Source of the DNA: Pseudomonadota bacterium
GTDB lineage: Bacteria > Pseudomonadota > Gammaproteobacteria > Xanthomonadales > Xanthomonadaceae
Reading direction: 5' to 3'
Assembly: GCA_023423855.1 (NCBI GenBank)
Contig: JAFAEU010000386.1
Location: 1-5,764, forward strand
DNA length: 5,764 nt
The notes under the pieces are model-generated. The model did no database searches. It was given only the letters and a program-made list of their open reading frames with translations, and was not told the DNA's origin. Positions 1 to 5,367 of this stretch are shown piece after piece; positions within the stretch are counted from its first letter, which is position 1, and the number at the start of each line of letters is the position of its first letter. Both the position numbers and the translations under genes were made by a program.

Positions 1-890
1 CCCAGGCAGCGCATCACCGCCACGCCCGACAGGTGCCGCTCGCTGTGCCGGCGCGCGGCCATCGCCACCGCGACCGCGGCGAGGATCACCGACACCAGCG
101 CGGCGAGGCCGAGGAAGCGGCCGGCGCGATCGAGCGCCGAGCGCACTTCCGGGCGCGCATCGGTGATCGTCTCGATGCGCTGTCCGCGCGCGAGGTTGGC
201 CTTGGCCGTGGTCGCAAAGCGCTCGATCGCCGCGGCATCGCCCGCGACCACCAGCCGGTAGCGGAGGCGGCTGCCTTCCTGCACCAGTCCGGTGGACGGC
301 AGGTCGGCGAGGTTGAGGAAGGCCTTGGGCGCGACGTTGAAATAGTCGATCGAGGCGTCGGGCTCCTGCGCCACCAGCGCGGCGAGGCGGAACTCGCGCG
401 TGCCGATGCCGACGCGATCGCCGACCCGCGCGCCGAGCGTGTCGGCGCCGGCGCGGCTGAGCCAGAGCGTGCCCGGCTCCGGAACCGAACCCGCATCGCG
501 TTCGACGCCGTCGTCGCCGACGATGCGGAACGCGCCGCGCAGCGGGAAACGCTCGCCCAGCGCGCGCAGGTCGCCCAGGCGCAGCTGCGCGTCGCCGCCG
601 CTGCCGACGCGGATCATGCTGTCGAGCTCGACAGTTTCGGTGCGCTGCAGGTCCGGCGCGTTCGCCGCCTCCAGCACCGCGCCGCCGATCGGCGCGTCGC
701 CGCGCACCAGCGCGTCGCCGCCGAGCAGGCGGTTGGCCTCCATCGCCAGCGCGCGCCCGGCGCGGTCGGTGACGAAGCCCACCGAGGTCACCGCCACCAC
801 CGCCAGCACCAGCGCCGCGAACAGGATGCGGATGTCGCCGGCAGCCAGGTCACGGCGCAACTGCCGCCAGGCGAGCGAAAGCGTCCTCAT
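1..890 (-). CDS. ybbP: YbbP-like ABC transporter permease, FtsX/MacB family (N-terminal part; gene runs off the left edge)
   Basis: Reading the minus strand from the ATG at 888-890 gives 296 uninterrupted codons to the window edge. The protein starts MRTLSLAWRQLRRDLAAGDI. A first membrane segment follows at about residues 19-38 (rich in L, A, V). Next comes a long extracytoplasmic part of MacB periplasmic-core type, with a segment around PDASIDYFNVAPKAF. A second membrane segment (LGLAALVSVILAAVAVAMAA) begins near residue 258 and leads into RRHSERHLSGVAVMRCLG, typical of the start of an FtsX domain. Family members are about 800 residues long with many membrane segments, so roughly the first third is visible. 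An in-frame TGA lies five codons upstream, and GAAGGGG sits 7 bases before the ATG, which fixes the start. It should work in the inner membrane with the YbbA ATPase encoded just upstream. The substrate is not known; an envelope lipid or lysophospholipid role has been suggested from the linkage to TesA. Confidence 0.93.
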   Translation of the reverse strand, partial: MRTLSLAWRQLRRDLAAGDIRILFAALVLAVVAVTSVGFVTDRAGRALAMEANRLLGGDALVRGDAPIGGAVLEAANAPDLQRTETVELDSMIRVGSGGDAQLRLGDLRALGERFPLRGAFRIVGDDGVERDAGSVPEPGTLWLSRAGADTLGARVGDRVGIGTREFRLAALVAQEPDASIDYFNVAPKAFLNLADLPSTGLVQEGSRLRYRLVVAGDAAAIERFATTAKANLARGQRIETITDARPEVRSALDRAGRFLGLAALVSVILAAVAVAMAARRHSERHLSGVAVMRCL

Positions 891-923
891 GAGAGGGCCC
901 CTTCAGGCAATCGGGCTTCTTGC

Positions 924-1010
924 CCGTCATCCCCGCGAAAGCGGGGATCCATGGACGTTGTGCTCCTGAAAAGCAGGGCCCATGGATTCCCGCTTTCGCG
1001 GGAATGACGG
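924..1010. repeat. REP-like inverted pair (REPIN-like) between ybbA and ybbP
   Basis: Two 31-base arms, 924-954 and 980-1010, are inverted copies of each other with 29 of 31 positions identical, separated by 25 bases. Each arm is itself a hairpin: the right arm read on the minus strand contains ATTCCCGCGAAAGCGGGAAT, an 8-bp stem closed by GAAA. The left arm has ATCCCC...GGGGAT instead of ATTCCC...GGGAAT, so the two differences between arms are a compensating pair within the stem. Repeats of this type (GTCATTCCCGCGAAAGCGGGAATCC) are dispersed in many proteobacterial chromosomes. The pair occupies most of the gap between the two genes of the ybbA-ybbP transcript, where it could stabilise, pause or attenuate the RNA. 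That effect is inferred. No transposase is present. Confidence 0.87.
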
Positions 1011-1035
1011 ATTTTTCCGGGTTCCTGCAAGCGAC

Positions 1036-1779
1036 TCAACGCACTTCGTCCGCGACCAGCCGGCCGCCGTCCAGCCGCAGCGTGCGGTGGCAGCGCGCGG
1101 CGAGGTGGTCGTCGTGCGTCACCAGCACCAGGGTGGTGCCGGCGTCCGCGTTCATCGCGAACAGCAGCTCGATGATCGCCTGCCCGGTGTTCGTGTCGAG
1201 GTTGCCGGTCGGTTCGTCGGCGAACAGCAGCGAAGGTTTCGTCACGAACGCGCGCGCCAGCGCCACGCGCTGCTGCTCGCCGCCGGAAAGCTGCTTCGGA
1301 TAGTGGTCCAGGCGCTCGCCGAGGCCGACCTTGCCCAGCATCTCGCGCGCCGGCGCCTGCGCATCGGCATCGCCGCGCAGCTCCAGCGGCAGCATCACGT
1401 TCTCCAGCGCGGTCAGCGAGGGCAGCAGTTGGAAGTTCTGGAACACGAAGCCGACCTTGTCGCCGCGTACGCGGGCGCGGCCGTCCTCGTCCAGGGTCGA
1501 GATCGTATCGCCGTCGATCGCGACCGCGCCGGCGCTGGGCACGTCGAGCCCGGCCAGCAGCGACAGCAGGGTGCTCTTGCCCGAGCCGGACGCGCCGACG
1601 ATGGCGACCACCTCGCCGGGCGAGACCGCGAAGCCGACACCGTCGAGGATCGTCAGCTCGCCCGAGGGCAGGGTCACGCGCTTGCCCAGGCCCTGCGCAA
1701 GCAGGGCGGGCACGGCGGGACGGGCATGGGAATCGGCGGCGTGGGGGCCAGCGACATGCGGCGCGGGGGCGTCGGCCAT
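1036..1779 (-). CDS. ybbA: YbbA-like ABC transporter ATP-binding protein
   Basis: This 247-residue ATPase has all the expected nucleotide-binding motifs. Walker A GASGSGKS is at residues 62-69, the Q-loop glutamine is at 114 (FVFQNFQLLPSL), the signature LSGGEQQRVALARA starts at 164, Walker B LLFADEPTGNLD starts at 184 and the switch histidine is H222 (VTHDD). The pattern matches the LolD/MacB/YbbA class, and the segment VGFVFQ...LENVMLPLELRG...LDHYP resembles E. coli YbbA closely. It should energise the YbbP permease at the cytoplasmic face of the inner membrane. Two ATGs lie close together. The one at 1777-1779 has GGA six bases upstream, while the one at 1783-1785 abuts that GGA, so I prefer 1779; a longer start at 1887 would overlap tesA and is unlikely. 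The proline/alanine/histidine-rich N-terminal extension (about residues 1-25) is not a recognised domain. Confidence 0.95.
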   Translation of the reverse strand: MADAPAPHVAGPHAADSHARPAVPALLAQGLGKRVTLPSGELTILDGVGFAVSPGEVVAIVGASGSGKSTLLSLLAGLDVPSAGAVAIDGDTISTLDEDGRARVRGDKVGFVFQNFQLLPSLTALENVMLPLELRGDADAQAPAREMLGKVGLGERLDHYPKQLSGGEQQRVALARAFVTKPSLLFADEPTGNLDTNTGQAIIELLFAMNADAGTTLVLVTHDDHLAARCHRTLRLDGGRLVADEVR

Positions 1780-1848
1780 GTTCATTCCGGATTGGGTATC
1801 GTGGACCGCAGGCGCCACCAGTGCGCGCGACGGATGAGGATTCGACAG
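1780..1848. promoter_or_regulatory. Divergent promoter region between ybbA and tesA
   Basis: Only 69 bases separate the two divergent start codons, so both promoters must lie here or inside the neighbouring coding ends. A possible -10 element for tesA is TATCGT at 1797-1802. On the other strand GATACC at nearly the same place is a candidate for ybbA. No convincing -35 box is visible for either. The tesA ribosome site GAGGA is at 1836-1840, eight bases before its ATG. The existence of a regulatory region follows from gene layout; the individual boxes are weak guesses. Confidence 0.35.
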
Positions 1849-2511
1849 ATGAAGCAAGGTTATGCGGCCTGCGGGCGCCCGATGCAATGGGCCATCGGTT
1901 TACTCGTGCTGCTGGCGCTGCTGCCCGCCTTCGCCCGGCCCGCGCCCGCCGACACGCCGCAGCCGCGCACGGTGCTGGTGATGGGCGATTCGCTGTCGGC
2001 CGGCTACGGCATGGCCGCACACGAGGGCTGGGTGGCGCTGCTGGGCGAACGCCTGGCGAAGGAAAAGCCGGGCTGGCGCGTGGTCAACGCCAGCATCAGC
2101 GGCGAGACCACGGCCGGCGGCTCGTCGCGCATCGTCGCCGAGGTGCTGCGCCACCGGCCGGACGTGGTGGTCATCGCGCTCGGCGCCAACGACGGCCTGC
2201 GCGGCCTGCCGCTCGCCGAGGCGCGGCGCAACCTCGCGCGCATGATCGGCGCCTCGCGGCACGTCGGCGCGAAAGTGCTGCTGGTCGGCATGCGCATGCC
2301 GCCCAACCTCGGCGCCGACTACACCGCCGGCTTCGAGCGCAACTACCGCGACCTGTCGAAGCTGTTCGACACGGCGCTCGTGCCGTTCCTGCTGGAACCG
2401 ATCGCGCTCGACCGCGACGCCTACCAGGACGACAACCTGCACCCCACCGTCGAAGCGCAGCCGAAGCTGCTCGAGCACGTCTGGCCTGCGCTGGCGCCGC
2501 TGCTGGACTGA
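1849..2511 (+). CDS. tesA: TesA-like exported SGNH esterase (acyl-CoA thioesterase I / lysophospholipase / arylesterase)
   Basis: This 220-residue SGNH-hydrolase has a signal peptide: K2 and R10 precede a hydrophobic core (WAIGLLVLLALLPAF, residues 14-28), with probable cleavage near ARPAPA-D35. The catalytic blocks are complete: block I GDSLSAGYG with nucleophile S48, block II with G85 in NASISGETTAGG, block III GAND with N114, and block V DNLHPT with D195 and H198. The family hydrolyses thioesters, aryl esters and lysophospholipids in the periplasm, and its size fits mature E. coli TesA (about 180-200 residues). The start at 1849 is supported by GAGGA eight bases upstream; another in-frame ATG at 1834 has no better site. 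It diverges from the ybbA-ybbP transport genes, an arrangement shared with E. coli. Its true physiological substrate cannot be read from the sequence. Confidence 0.95.
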   Translation: MKQGYAACGRPMQWAIGLLVLLALLPAFARPAPADTPQPRTVLVMGDSLSAGYGMAAHEGWVALLGERLAKEKPGWRVVNASISGETTAGGSSRIVAEVLRHRPDVVVIALGANDGLRGLPLAEARRNLARMIGASRHVGAKVLLVGMRMPPNLGADYTAGFERNYRDLSKLFDTALVPFLLEPIALDRDAYQDDNLHPTVEAQPKLLEHVWPALAPLLD

Positions 2512-2512
2512 A

Positions 2513-2545
2513 GCACGGGCCGCGACCGCGCTCGCGCGCCCGTGC
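2513..2545 (+). terminator. GC-rich hairpin just after tesA
   Basis: GCACGGGC at 2513-2520 pairs perfectly with GCCCGTGC at 2538-2545. The stem is extended inward by CGCG (2521-2524) with CGCG (2533-2536) and one bulged C. It begins two bases after the tesA stop codon. No run of T follows, so it could be a 3'-end stabiliser or a weak terminator rather than a standard intrinsic one. Confidence 0.4.
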
Positions 2546-2612
2546 GGGCGAACATTTCCGCACGGATGGCCTTCCTCTCGACCGCCTGTCGGAGGGGCCA
2601 CGCCGCGCGGCG

Positions 2613-2634
2613 GTCGCAGCATGCGACTTTTCTC
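2613..2634 (+). terminator. Small palindrome followed by TTTTCTC (possible terminator or operator)
   Basis: GTCGCA (2613-2618) and TGCGAC (2622-2627) form a 6-bp stem with a 3-base centre, followed directly by TTTTCTC. It lies in the 177-bp gap between tesA and the DUF3016 gene. It could end the tesA transcript. As a dyad about 60 bases upstream of the next start codon, it could equally be a protein-binding site. The rest of the gap shows no gene; the only other clear signal is GGAG seven bases before the next ATG. Confidence 0.35.
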
Positions 2635-2688
2635 GACCGTTAAGCCAAGCGAGCGCAGACTGCGCCCATCGGCCACCGGAGCCCTGCC

Positions 2689-3258
2689 ATGAAACACGCC
2701 GCACGCCTCCTCCTGATCGTCGCCGTCCTGCTGGCGACCGCGACGGCGACCGCGAAGGTCCGCAACGTCACCGATCCCGACGCGCCCCGCAGCCTGCCGG
2801 ACGATGGCCCGGTGAGCGTGCAGTGGGCCGACCCGGCCGAATTCACCGACCTCAAGTTCAGCGGCAACCGCTGGAAGGCGCGCGAGGGCAACTGGGTCTA
2901 CCAGTTGGCCGACCACCTGCGCGGCTCCGCGGCCAAGCGCCTGCCCGAAGGCGACCGCCTCGAGGTCACGATCACCGACATCAACCGCGCCGGCCGCTAC
3001 GAGCCCTGGCGCGGCATGCAGATGCAGGACGTGCGGATCCTGCGCGACATCTACCCGCCGTCGATGACGCTGGAGTTCCGCCACTATGGCGCCGACGGGC
3101 AGGTGCTCGCCGAAGGCAGCCGCGAGGTGCGCGACACCGGCTTCCTGATGGGCGGCAGCAACTTCGGCAGCCGCAACGACAACCTGTACTACGAGAAGCG
3201 GATGATCGACGACTGGGTGCGCGACGAACTGCGCAAGCCGGCGGTCGCGAGCAACTGA
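2689..3258 (+). CDS. Exported DUF3016 family protein
   Basis: The 189-residue product starts with a clear signal peptide: MKHAARLLLIVAVLLATATA, with probable cleavage after ATATA near residue 22. The mature part carries the pattern I associate with DUF3016: VSVQWADPAEFTDLKF near the front, then LPEGDRLEVTITDINRAGRYEPW, VRILRDIYPPSMTLEFRH and a C-terminal YYEKRMIDDWVRDEL. GGAG sits seven bases before the ATG. DUF3016 proteins are proteobacterial, secreted or periplasmic, and of unknown function; no catalytic residues are evident. The gene appears monocistronic, with a 177-bp gap before it and a strong intrinsic terminator 17 bases after its stop. The family call rests on motif memory. Confidence 0.88.
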   Translation: MKHAARLLLIVAVLLATATATAKVRNVTDPDAPRSLPDDGPVSVQWADPAEFTDLKFSGNRWKAREGNWVYQLADHLRGSAAKRLPEGDRLEVTITDINRAGRYEPWRGMQMQDVRILRDIYPPSMTLEFRHYGADGQVLAEGSREVRDTGFLMGGSNFGSRNDNLYYEKRMIDDWVRDELRKPAVASN

Positions 3259-3274
3259 ACCGGCGACAAGGACG

Positions 3275-3301
3275 AAGCCCCGGCCAGACCGGGGCTTTTT
3301 T
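3275..3301 (+). terminator. Strong rho-independent terminator after the DUF3016 gene
   Basis: AAGCCCCGG (3275-3283) pairs perfectly with CCGGGGCTT (3289-3297) around the five-base loop CCAGA. A run of six T covers 3296-3301. It lies 17 bases past the DUF3016 stop and separates that unit from the next plus-strand block. Confidence 0.93.
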
Positions 3302-3403
3302 CGTTCCATCGAGGGAAGGAAGGGCTGTTTGTCGGTTTGCTGGTGAGCATCTGCCACCAACCGCGCATTGCCACACCCACCGGTTGCGGGCACGATCCTG
3401 CAC

Positions 3404-3688
3404 ATGACCGTCTACGTCGACGATGCCGTCACCCTGTGGCGCGGCCAGCGCTGGGCGCACCTGATGGCGGACACGCTGGAGGAACTGCACGCGTTCGCCG
3501 CGCGACTCGGCCTGCCGCGCCGTGCCTTCCAGGACAAGACCAGCGGCGCGCATTACGACGTGACCGCGGACCTGCGCGAACGCGCGATCGCGCTCGGCGC
3601 CATGCCGATCTCGCGCCACGCCGATCGCGAACTCGTGCGCCGCGTGATCGCGCGCGCCAGGGCGCAGGGGCGGCGCGAGGCGCCCTGA
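3404..3688 (+). CDS. DUF4031 family protein
   Basis: The 94-residue protein begins MTVYVDDAV and continues WRGQRWAHLMADTLEELHAF, AARLGLPRRAFQ, then AHYDVTADLRERAIALGAMPI. This VYVDD / H-x-xADT-EELH / HYD / AIxxGA order is characteristic of DUF4031, a small soluble family of about 80-100 residues with unknown biochemistry. The conserved aspartates and histidines (D6, D7, H19, D23, H29, H50, D52) would suit a metal or nucleotide site, which is inference. ATG 3404 is chosen because the family begins at that residue; an in-frame TTG at 3368 would add 12 unconserved residues. No Shine-Dalgarno is visible before the ATG, so translation may be leaderless or weakly initiated. It is the first gene after the 3275-3301 terminator and lies 50 bases before the kinase-like gene. 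Confidence 0.87.
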   Translation: MTVYVDDAVTLWRGQRWAHLMADTLEELHAFAARLGLPRRAFQDKTSGAHYDVTADLRERAIALGAMPISRHADRELVRRVIARARAQGRREAP

Positions 3689-3723
3689 ACCCTCTTCCGC
3701 ACGCGCCGGCGCAGCGACGCGGC

Positions 3724-3729
3724 TATGCT
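3724..3729 (+). promoter_or_regulatory. Candidate -10 box for the kinase-like gene
   Basis: TATGCT lies ten bases before the ATG at 3739, which would put the transcription start within about three bases of the start codon and give a nearly leaderless message. No Shine-Dalgarno precedes this ATG, which is consistent. No good -35 box is seen, so this is tentative. Confidence 0.3.
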
Positions 3730-3738
3730 TGTCCGGCC

Positions 3739-4509
3739 ATGCCGCGAACCGTCCACGTCACCCGCTATGTCACGCCGCTGCGCGAGGGCGGCTCGATGCC
3801 AGCCGTGGTCGAGGCCGACGACGACGGCATGTACGTGCTCAAGTTCCACGGCGCCGGCCAGGGGCCGCGCGCGCTGGTCGCGGAATGGATCGTCGGCAGC
3901 CTCGCCCGCGCGCTCGGCTTCGACGTGCCGGAGATCGTGTTCGCCGAACTCGACCCGGTGCTCGCGCGCACCGAGGGCGATCCCGAGATCCAGGCCCTGA
4001 TCCGCGCCAGCGACGGCCTCAACCTCGCGCTCGACTACCTGCCCGGCGCGGCCAACTTCGATCCGCTGGCCTGGCAGCCGGACCCCGCGTTGGCGTCGCG
4101 CATCGTCTGGTTCGACGCCTTCGCCAGCAACGTCGACCGCAGCACGCGCAACCCCAACCTGATGCTGTGGCACCGGCGGCTGCACCTGATCGACCACGGC
4201 GCGGCGCTGTACTTCCACCATGGCTGGGACGGCGACCCCGCGCGCGCCGACGCCGCGTTCCCGCTGATCCGCGACCACGTGCTGCTGCCCTGGGCGGATG
4301 CGGTGGCGCAGGCCGACGCCGAACTCGCGCCGCAGCTGACGCCGGCGCTGATCGCCGGCATCGTCGCGCAGGTGCCGGACGCCTGGCTCGGCGGGCCGGA
4401 TGCGTTCGCCGACGCCGACGGCCAGCGCGCGGCCTACGTCGACTATCTGGTGCGGCGCGTGCGGAACCGCGCCGCCTTCGTCGAGGGCATCGCCGATGCA
4501 CGCCGCTGA
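3739..4509 (+). CDS. HipA-like kinase-fold protein (HipA_2 type)
   Basis: This 256-residue protein resembles the compact HipA-like kinase family that lacks the long N-terminal lobe of classical HipA. Kinase-type elements appear in order. YVLKF has K35 as the candidate ATP-anchoring lysine. E49 lies in the following helix (LVAEWIVGSLARALGF). A hinge-like LALDYLPGA follows at 96-104. The catalytic loop is FASNVDRSTRNPNLML, with D133 and N138 spaced five apart as the D and N of HipA. LIDHGAAL supplies the metal-binding D152. HipA phosphorylates a seryl residue of glutamyl-tRNA synthetase; the substrate of this smaller family is not known to me. The start at 3739 fits the conserved N-terminus (VTRYVTPLREGGSMPAVVEADD); longer in-frame starts would run through DUF4031. 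No HipB-like DNA-binding gene is adjacent; instead it overlaps a DUF3037 gene by 14 bases, indicating coupled expression. Confidence 0.87.
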   Translation: MPRTVHVTRYVTPLREGGSMPAVVEADDDGMYVLKFHGAGQGPRALVAEWIVGSLARALGFDVPEIVFAELDPVLARTEGDPEIQALIRASDGLNLALDYLPGAANFDPLAWQPDPALASRIVWFDAFASNVDRSTRNPNLMLWHRRLHLIDHGAALYFHHGWDGDPARADAAFPLIRDHVLLPWADAVAQADAELAPQLTPALIAGIVAQVPDAWLGGPDAFADADGQRAAYVDYLVRRVRNRAAFVEGIADARR

Positions 4510-4894
4510 GTTCTACGACTATGCGGTCCTGCGGCTGGTGCCGCGGGTCGAGCGCGGCGAGTTCATCAACGTCGGCATCCTGCTCTCGTGCGCGGCGCGC
4601 GGCCACCTCGACGTGCGCATCGAACTGGACGAGGCACGCGCGCTGGCGCTCGATCCCGCGCTCGACCTGGCGCTGGTGCGGCGCCTGCTCGACGCGGTCG
4701 AAGCGGTCTGCCGCGGCGGCACCGAAGCCGGCCCGATCGGGCTGCTGCCGCCGCGCGCGCGCTTCCACTGGCTCACCGCGCAGCGCAGCGCGATCCTGCA
4801 GACCTCGCCGGTGCACGGCGGCAAGTGCGGCGACCTCGACGCGACGATGGAACACCTGCTGCAGCGGATGGTGCGCGTCGCCGGGCGCGGCTGA
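4496..4894 (+). CDS. DUF3037 family protein, partner of the HipA-like gene
   Basis: The 132-residue product has the typical DUF3037 layout: an opening FYDYAVLRLVPRVERGEFIN (residues 6-25), then VGILL, a helical middle, and a conserved end with RFHWLTAQRS (89-98), SPVH (104-107) and an acidic DLDATMEHLLQRMV. It has no signal peptide or membrane segment, so it should be cytoplasmic. The ATG lies inside the last codons of the kinase-like gene in a different frame. GAGGG at 4483-4487 is eight bases upstream, so this gene has a good internal ribosome site. Its function is unknown. I recall DUF3037 genes commonly standing beside HipA-like genes, which would make it a regulator, substrate or adaptor of the kinase; that is inference. 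Confidence 0.88.
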   Translation: MHAAEFYDYAVLRLVPRVERGEFINVGILLSCAARGHLDVRIELDEARALALDPALDLALVRRLLDAVEAVCRGGTEAGPIGLLPPRARFHWLTAQRSAILQTSPVHGGKCGDLDATMEHLLQRMVRVAGRG

Positions 4895-4903
4895 TCGCTC
4901 GGC

Positions 4904-4909
4904 TACAAT
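4904..4909 (+). promoter_or_regulatory. Candidate -10 box for the DUF3297 gene
   Basis: TACAAT in the context GGCTACAATGCGG differs from the sigma-70 consensus TATAAT at one base and lies 29 bases before the ATG at 4939, predicting a leader of about 23 bases. No good -35 box is visible 16-18 bases upstream. The box follows the DUF3037 stop by nine bases, so DUF3297 probably has its own promoter as well as possible read-through. Confidence 0.5.
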
Positions 4910-4938
4910 GCGGCACGCTTCCCGTTGCCGCCCACGCC

Positions 4939-5187
4939 ATGACCGACACGCCGCCCGACCGACTGTCCAACGACCCGCGCAGCCCGCACTACGACGCCGC
5001 CCTGCTCGAGCGCGGCATCGGCATCCGCTTCAAGGGCGTGGAACGGCGCGACGTGGAGGAGTACTGCATCAGCGAGGGCTGGATCCGCGTCGCCGCCGGC
5101 AAGGCGCTCGATCGCCGCGGCCAGCCGCTGACGATCAAGCTCAAGGGCGAGGTGGAGGCCTGGTTCAAGCTGCCCGACGCGGAGTAG
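4939..5187 (+). CDS. DUF3297 family protein
   Basis: This small acidic/basic soluble protein of 82 residues matches the conserved DUF3297 pattern nearly end to end: DRLSNDPRSPHYDAALLERG, then GIRFKGVERRDVEEYCISEG, WIRVAAGKALDRRGQPLTIK and LKGEVEAWF. The family is short (about 80 residues), widespread in proteobacteria and without known function. The single cysteine, C44, sits in the conserved EEYCISEGW stretch. No Shine-Dalgarno is obvious before the ATG; an in-frame alternative start is not needed because the family begins here. It is 44 bases after the DUF3037 stop and is the last plus-strand gene before a convergent gene. Confidence 0.9.
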   Translation: MTDTPPDRLSNDPRSPHYDAALLERGIGIRFKGVERRDVEEYCISEGWIRVAAGKALDRRGQPLTIKLKGEVEAWFKLPDAE

Positions 5188-5191
5188 GCCT

Positions 5192-5224
5192 GGGGGAGCG
5201 GCCCTGCCTTCACGGGCGGCCCCC
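5192..5224 (+). terminator. Imperfect GC hairpin after the DUF3297 gene
   Basis: GGGG at 5192-5196, GC at 5198-5199 and GCCC at 5201-5204 pair with CCCC (5221-5224), GC (5219-5220) and GGGC (5214-5217) around a nine-base loop, with one bulged A and one G/G mismatch. It starts four bases after the stop codon. No T run follows, so termination ability is uncertain. Confidence 0.35.
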
Positions 5225-5250
5225 TGGTCGCAATCAGGAATACGGAATGG

Positions 5251-5347
5251 CGTAGGTCGGCCCCCGTATCAAGTACGGGGCAGGCTCTACGTGGCCGACG
5301 CCTTGCCCGCCGATGGCCATGCGTCGGGGGCGTAGCCCCGACCTACG
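5251..5347. repeat. Compound GTAG-type REP element between convergent genes
   Basis: CGTAGGTCGG (5251-5260) and CCGACCTACG (5338-5347) are perfect inverted ends of a 97-base structure. Read on the minus strand, the right half is a REP with the GTAG signature, GTAGGTCGGGGCTACGCCCC, whose stem is GTCGGGG (5323-5329) with CCCCGAC (5336-5342). The left half begins with the same GTAGGTCGG and holds a different hairpin, CCCCGTA (5262-5268) with TACGGGG (5274-5280) around TCAAG. GTAG REPs are typical of Stenotrophomonas and other Xanthomonadaceae and are mobilised in trans by RAYT transposases; none is in this window. Lying between two convergent genes, it may also separate or stabilise both transcripts. 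Confidence 0.8.
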
Positions 5348-5367
5348 GATTTGGTGCCCCACAGGTT

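Noticed and set aside
33..1007. Long plus-strand open frame (324 codons) opposite ybbP
   Set aside because: It is arginine/alanine/histidine-rich with no recognisable domain, runs through the repeat at 924-1010, and lies opposite a clear FtsX-family frame. It is a shadow produced by high GC.
924..1010. Interpretation of the inverted pair as a short CRISPR or as insertion-sequence ends
   Set aside because: There are only two units in inverted orientation, no regular spacers, no transposase and no target duplication, so a REP-type pair explains it better.
887..2020. Minus-strand open frame of 377 codons overlapping ybbA
   Set aside because: It is out of frame with the ATPase that carries all Walker and signature motifs, has low-complexity arginine-rich composition, and includes translated repeat sequence at its end.
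1900..3405. Minus-strand open frame of 501 codons opposite tesA and the DUF3016 gene
   Set aside because: It crosses a strong terminator and two well-supported plus-strand genes and shows only V/A/R/H-rich low-complexity translation, typical of the antisense of GC-rich genes.
3337..3738. N-terminal extension of the kinase-like protein by 134 residues
   Set aside because: The frame is open upstream but covers the DUF4031 gene with arginine-rich translation. The conserved N-terminus begins at 3739.
3739..4894. Classical HipBA toxin-antitoxin operon
   Set aside because: No helix-turn-helix HipB gene is adjacent and the kinase lacks the usual 440-residue length. DUF3037 shows no DNA-binding motif, so calling it a toxin-antitoxin system would go beyond the evidence.
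3729..5255. Plus-strand open frame of 508 codons across the kinase-like, DUF3037 and DUF3297 genes
   Set aside because: It is almost all R, A, P and G, while three other frames in the same stretch give recognised protein families.
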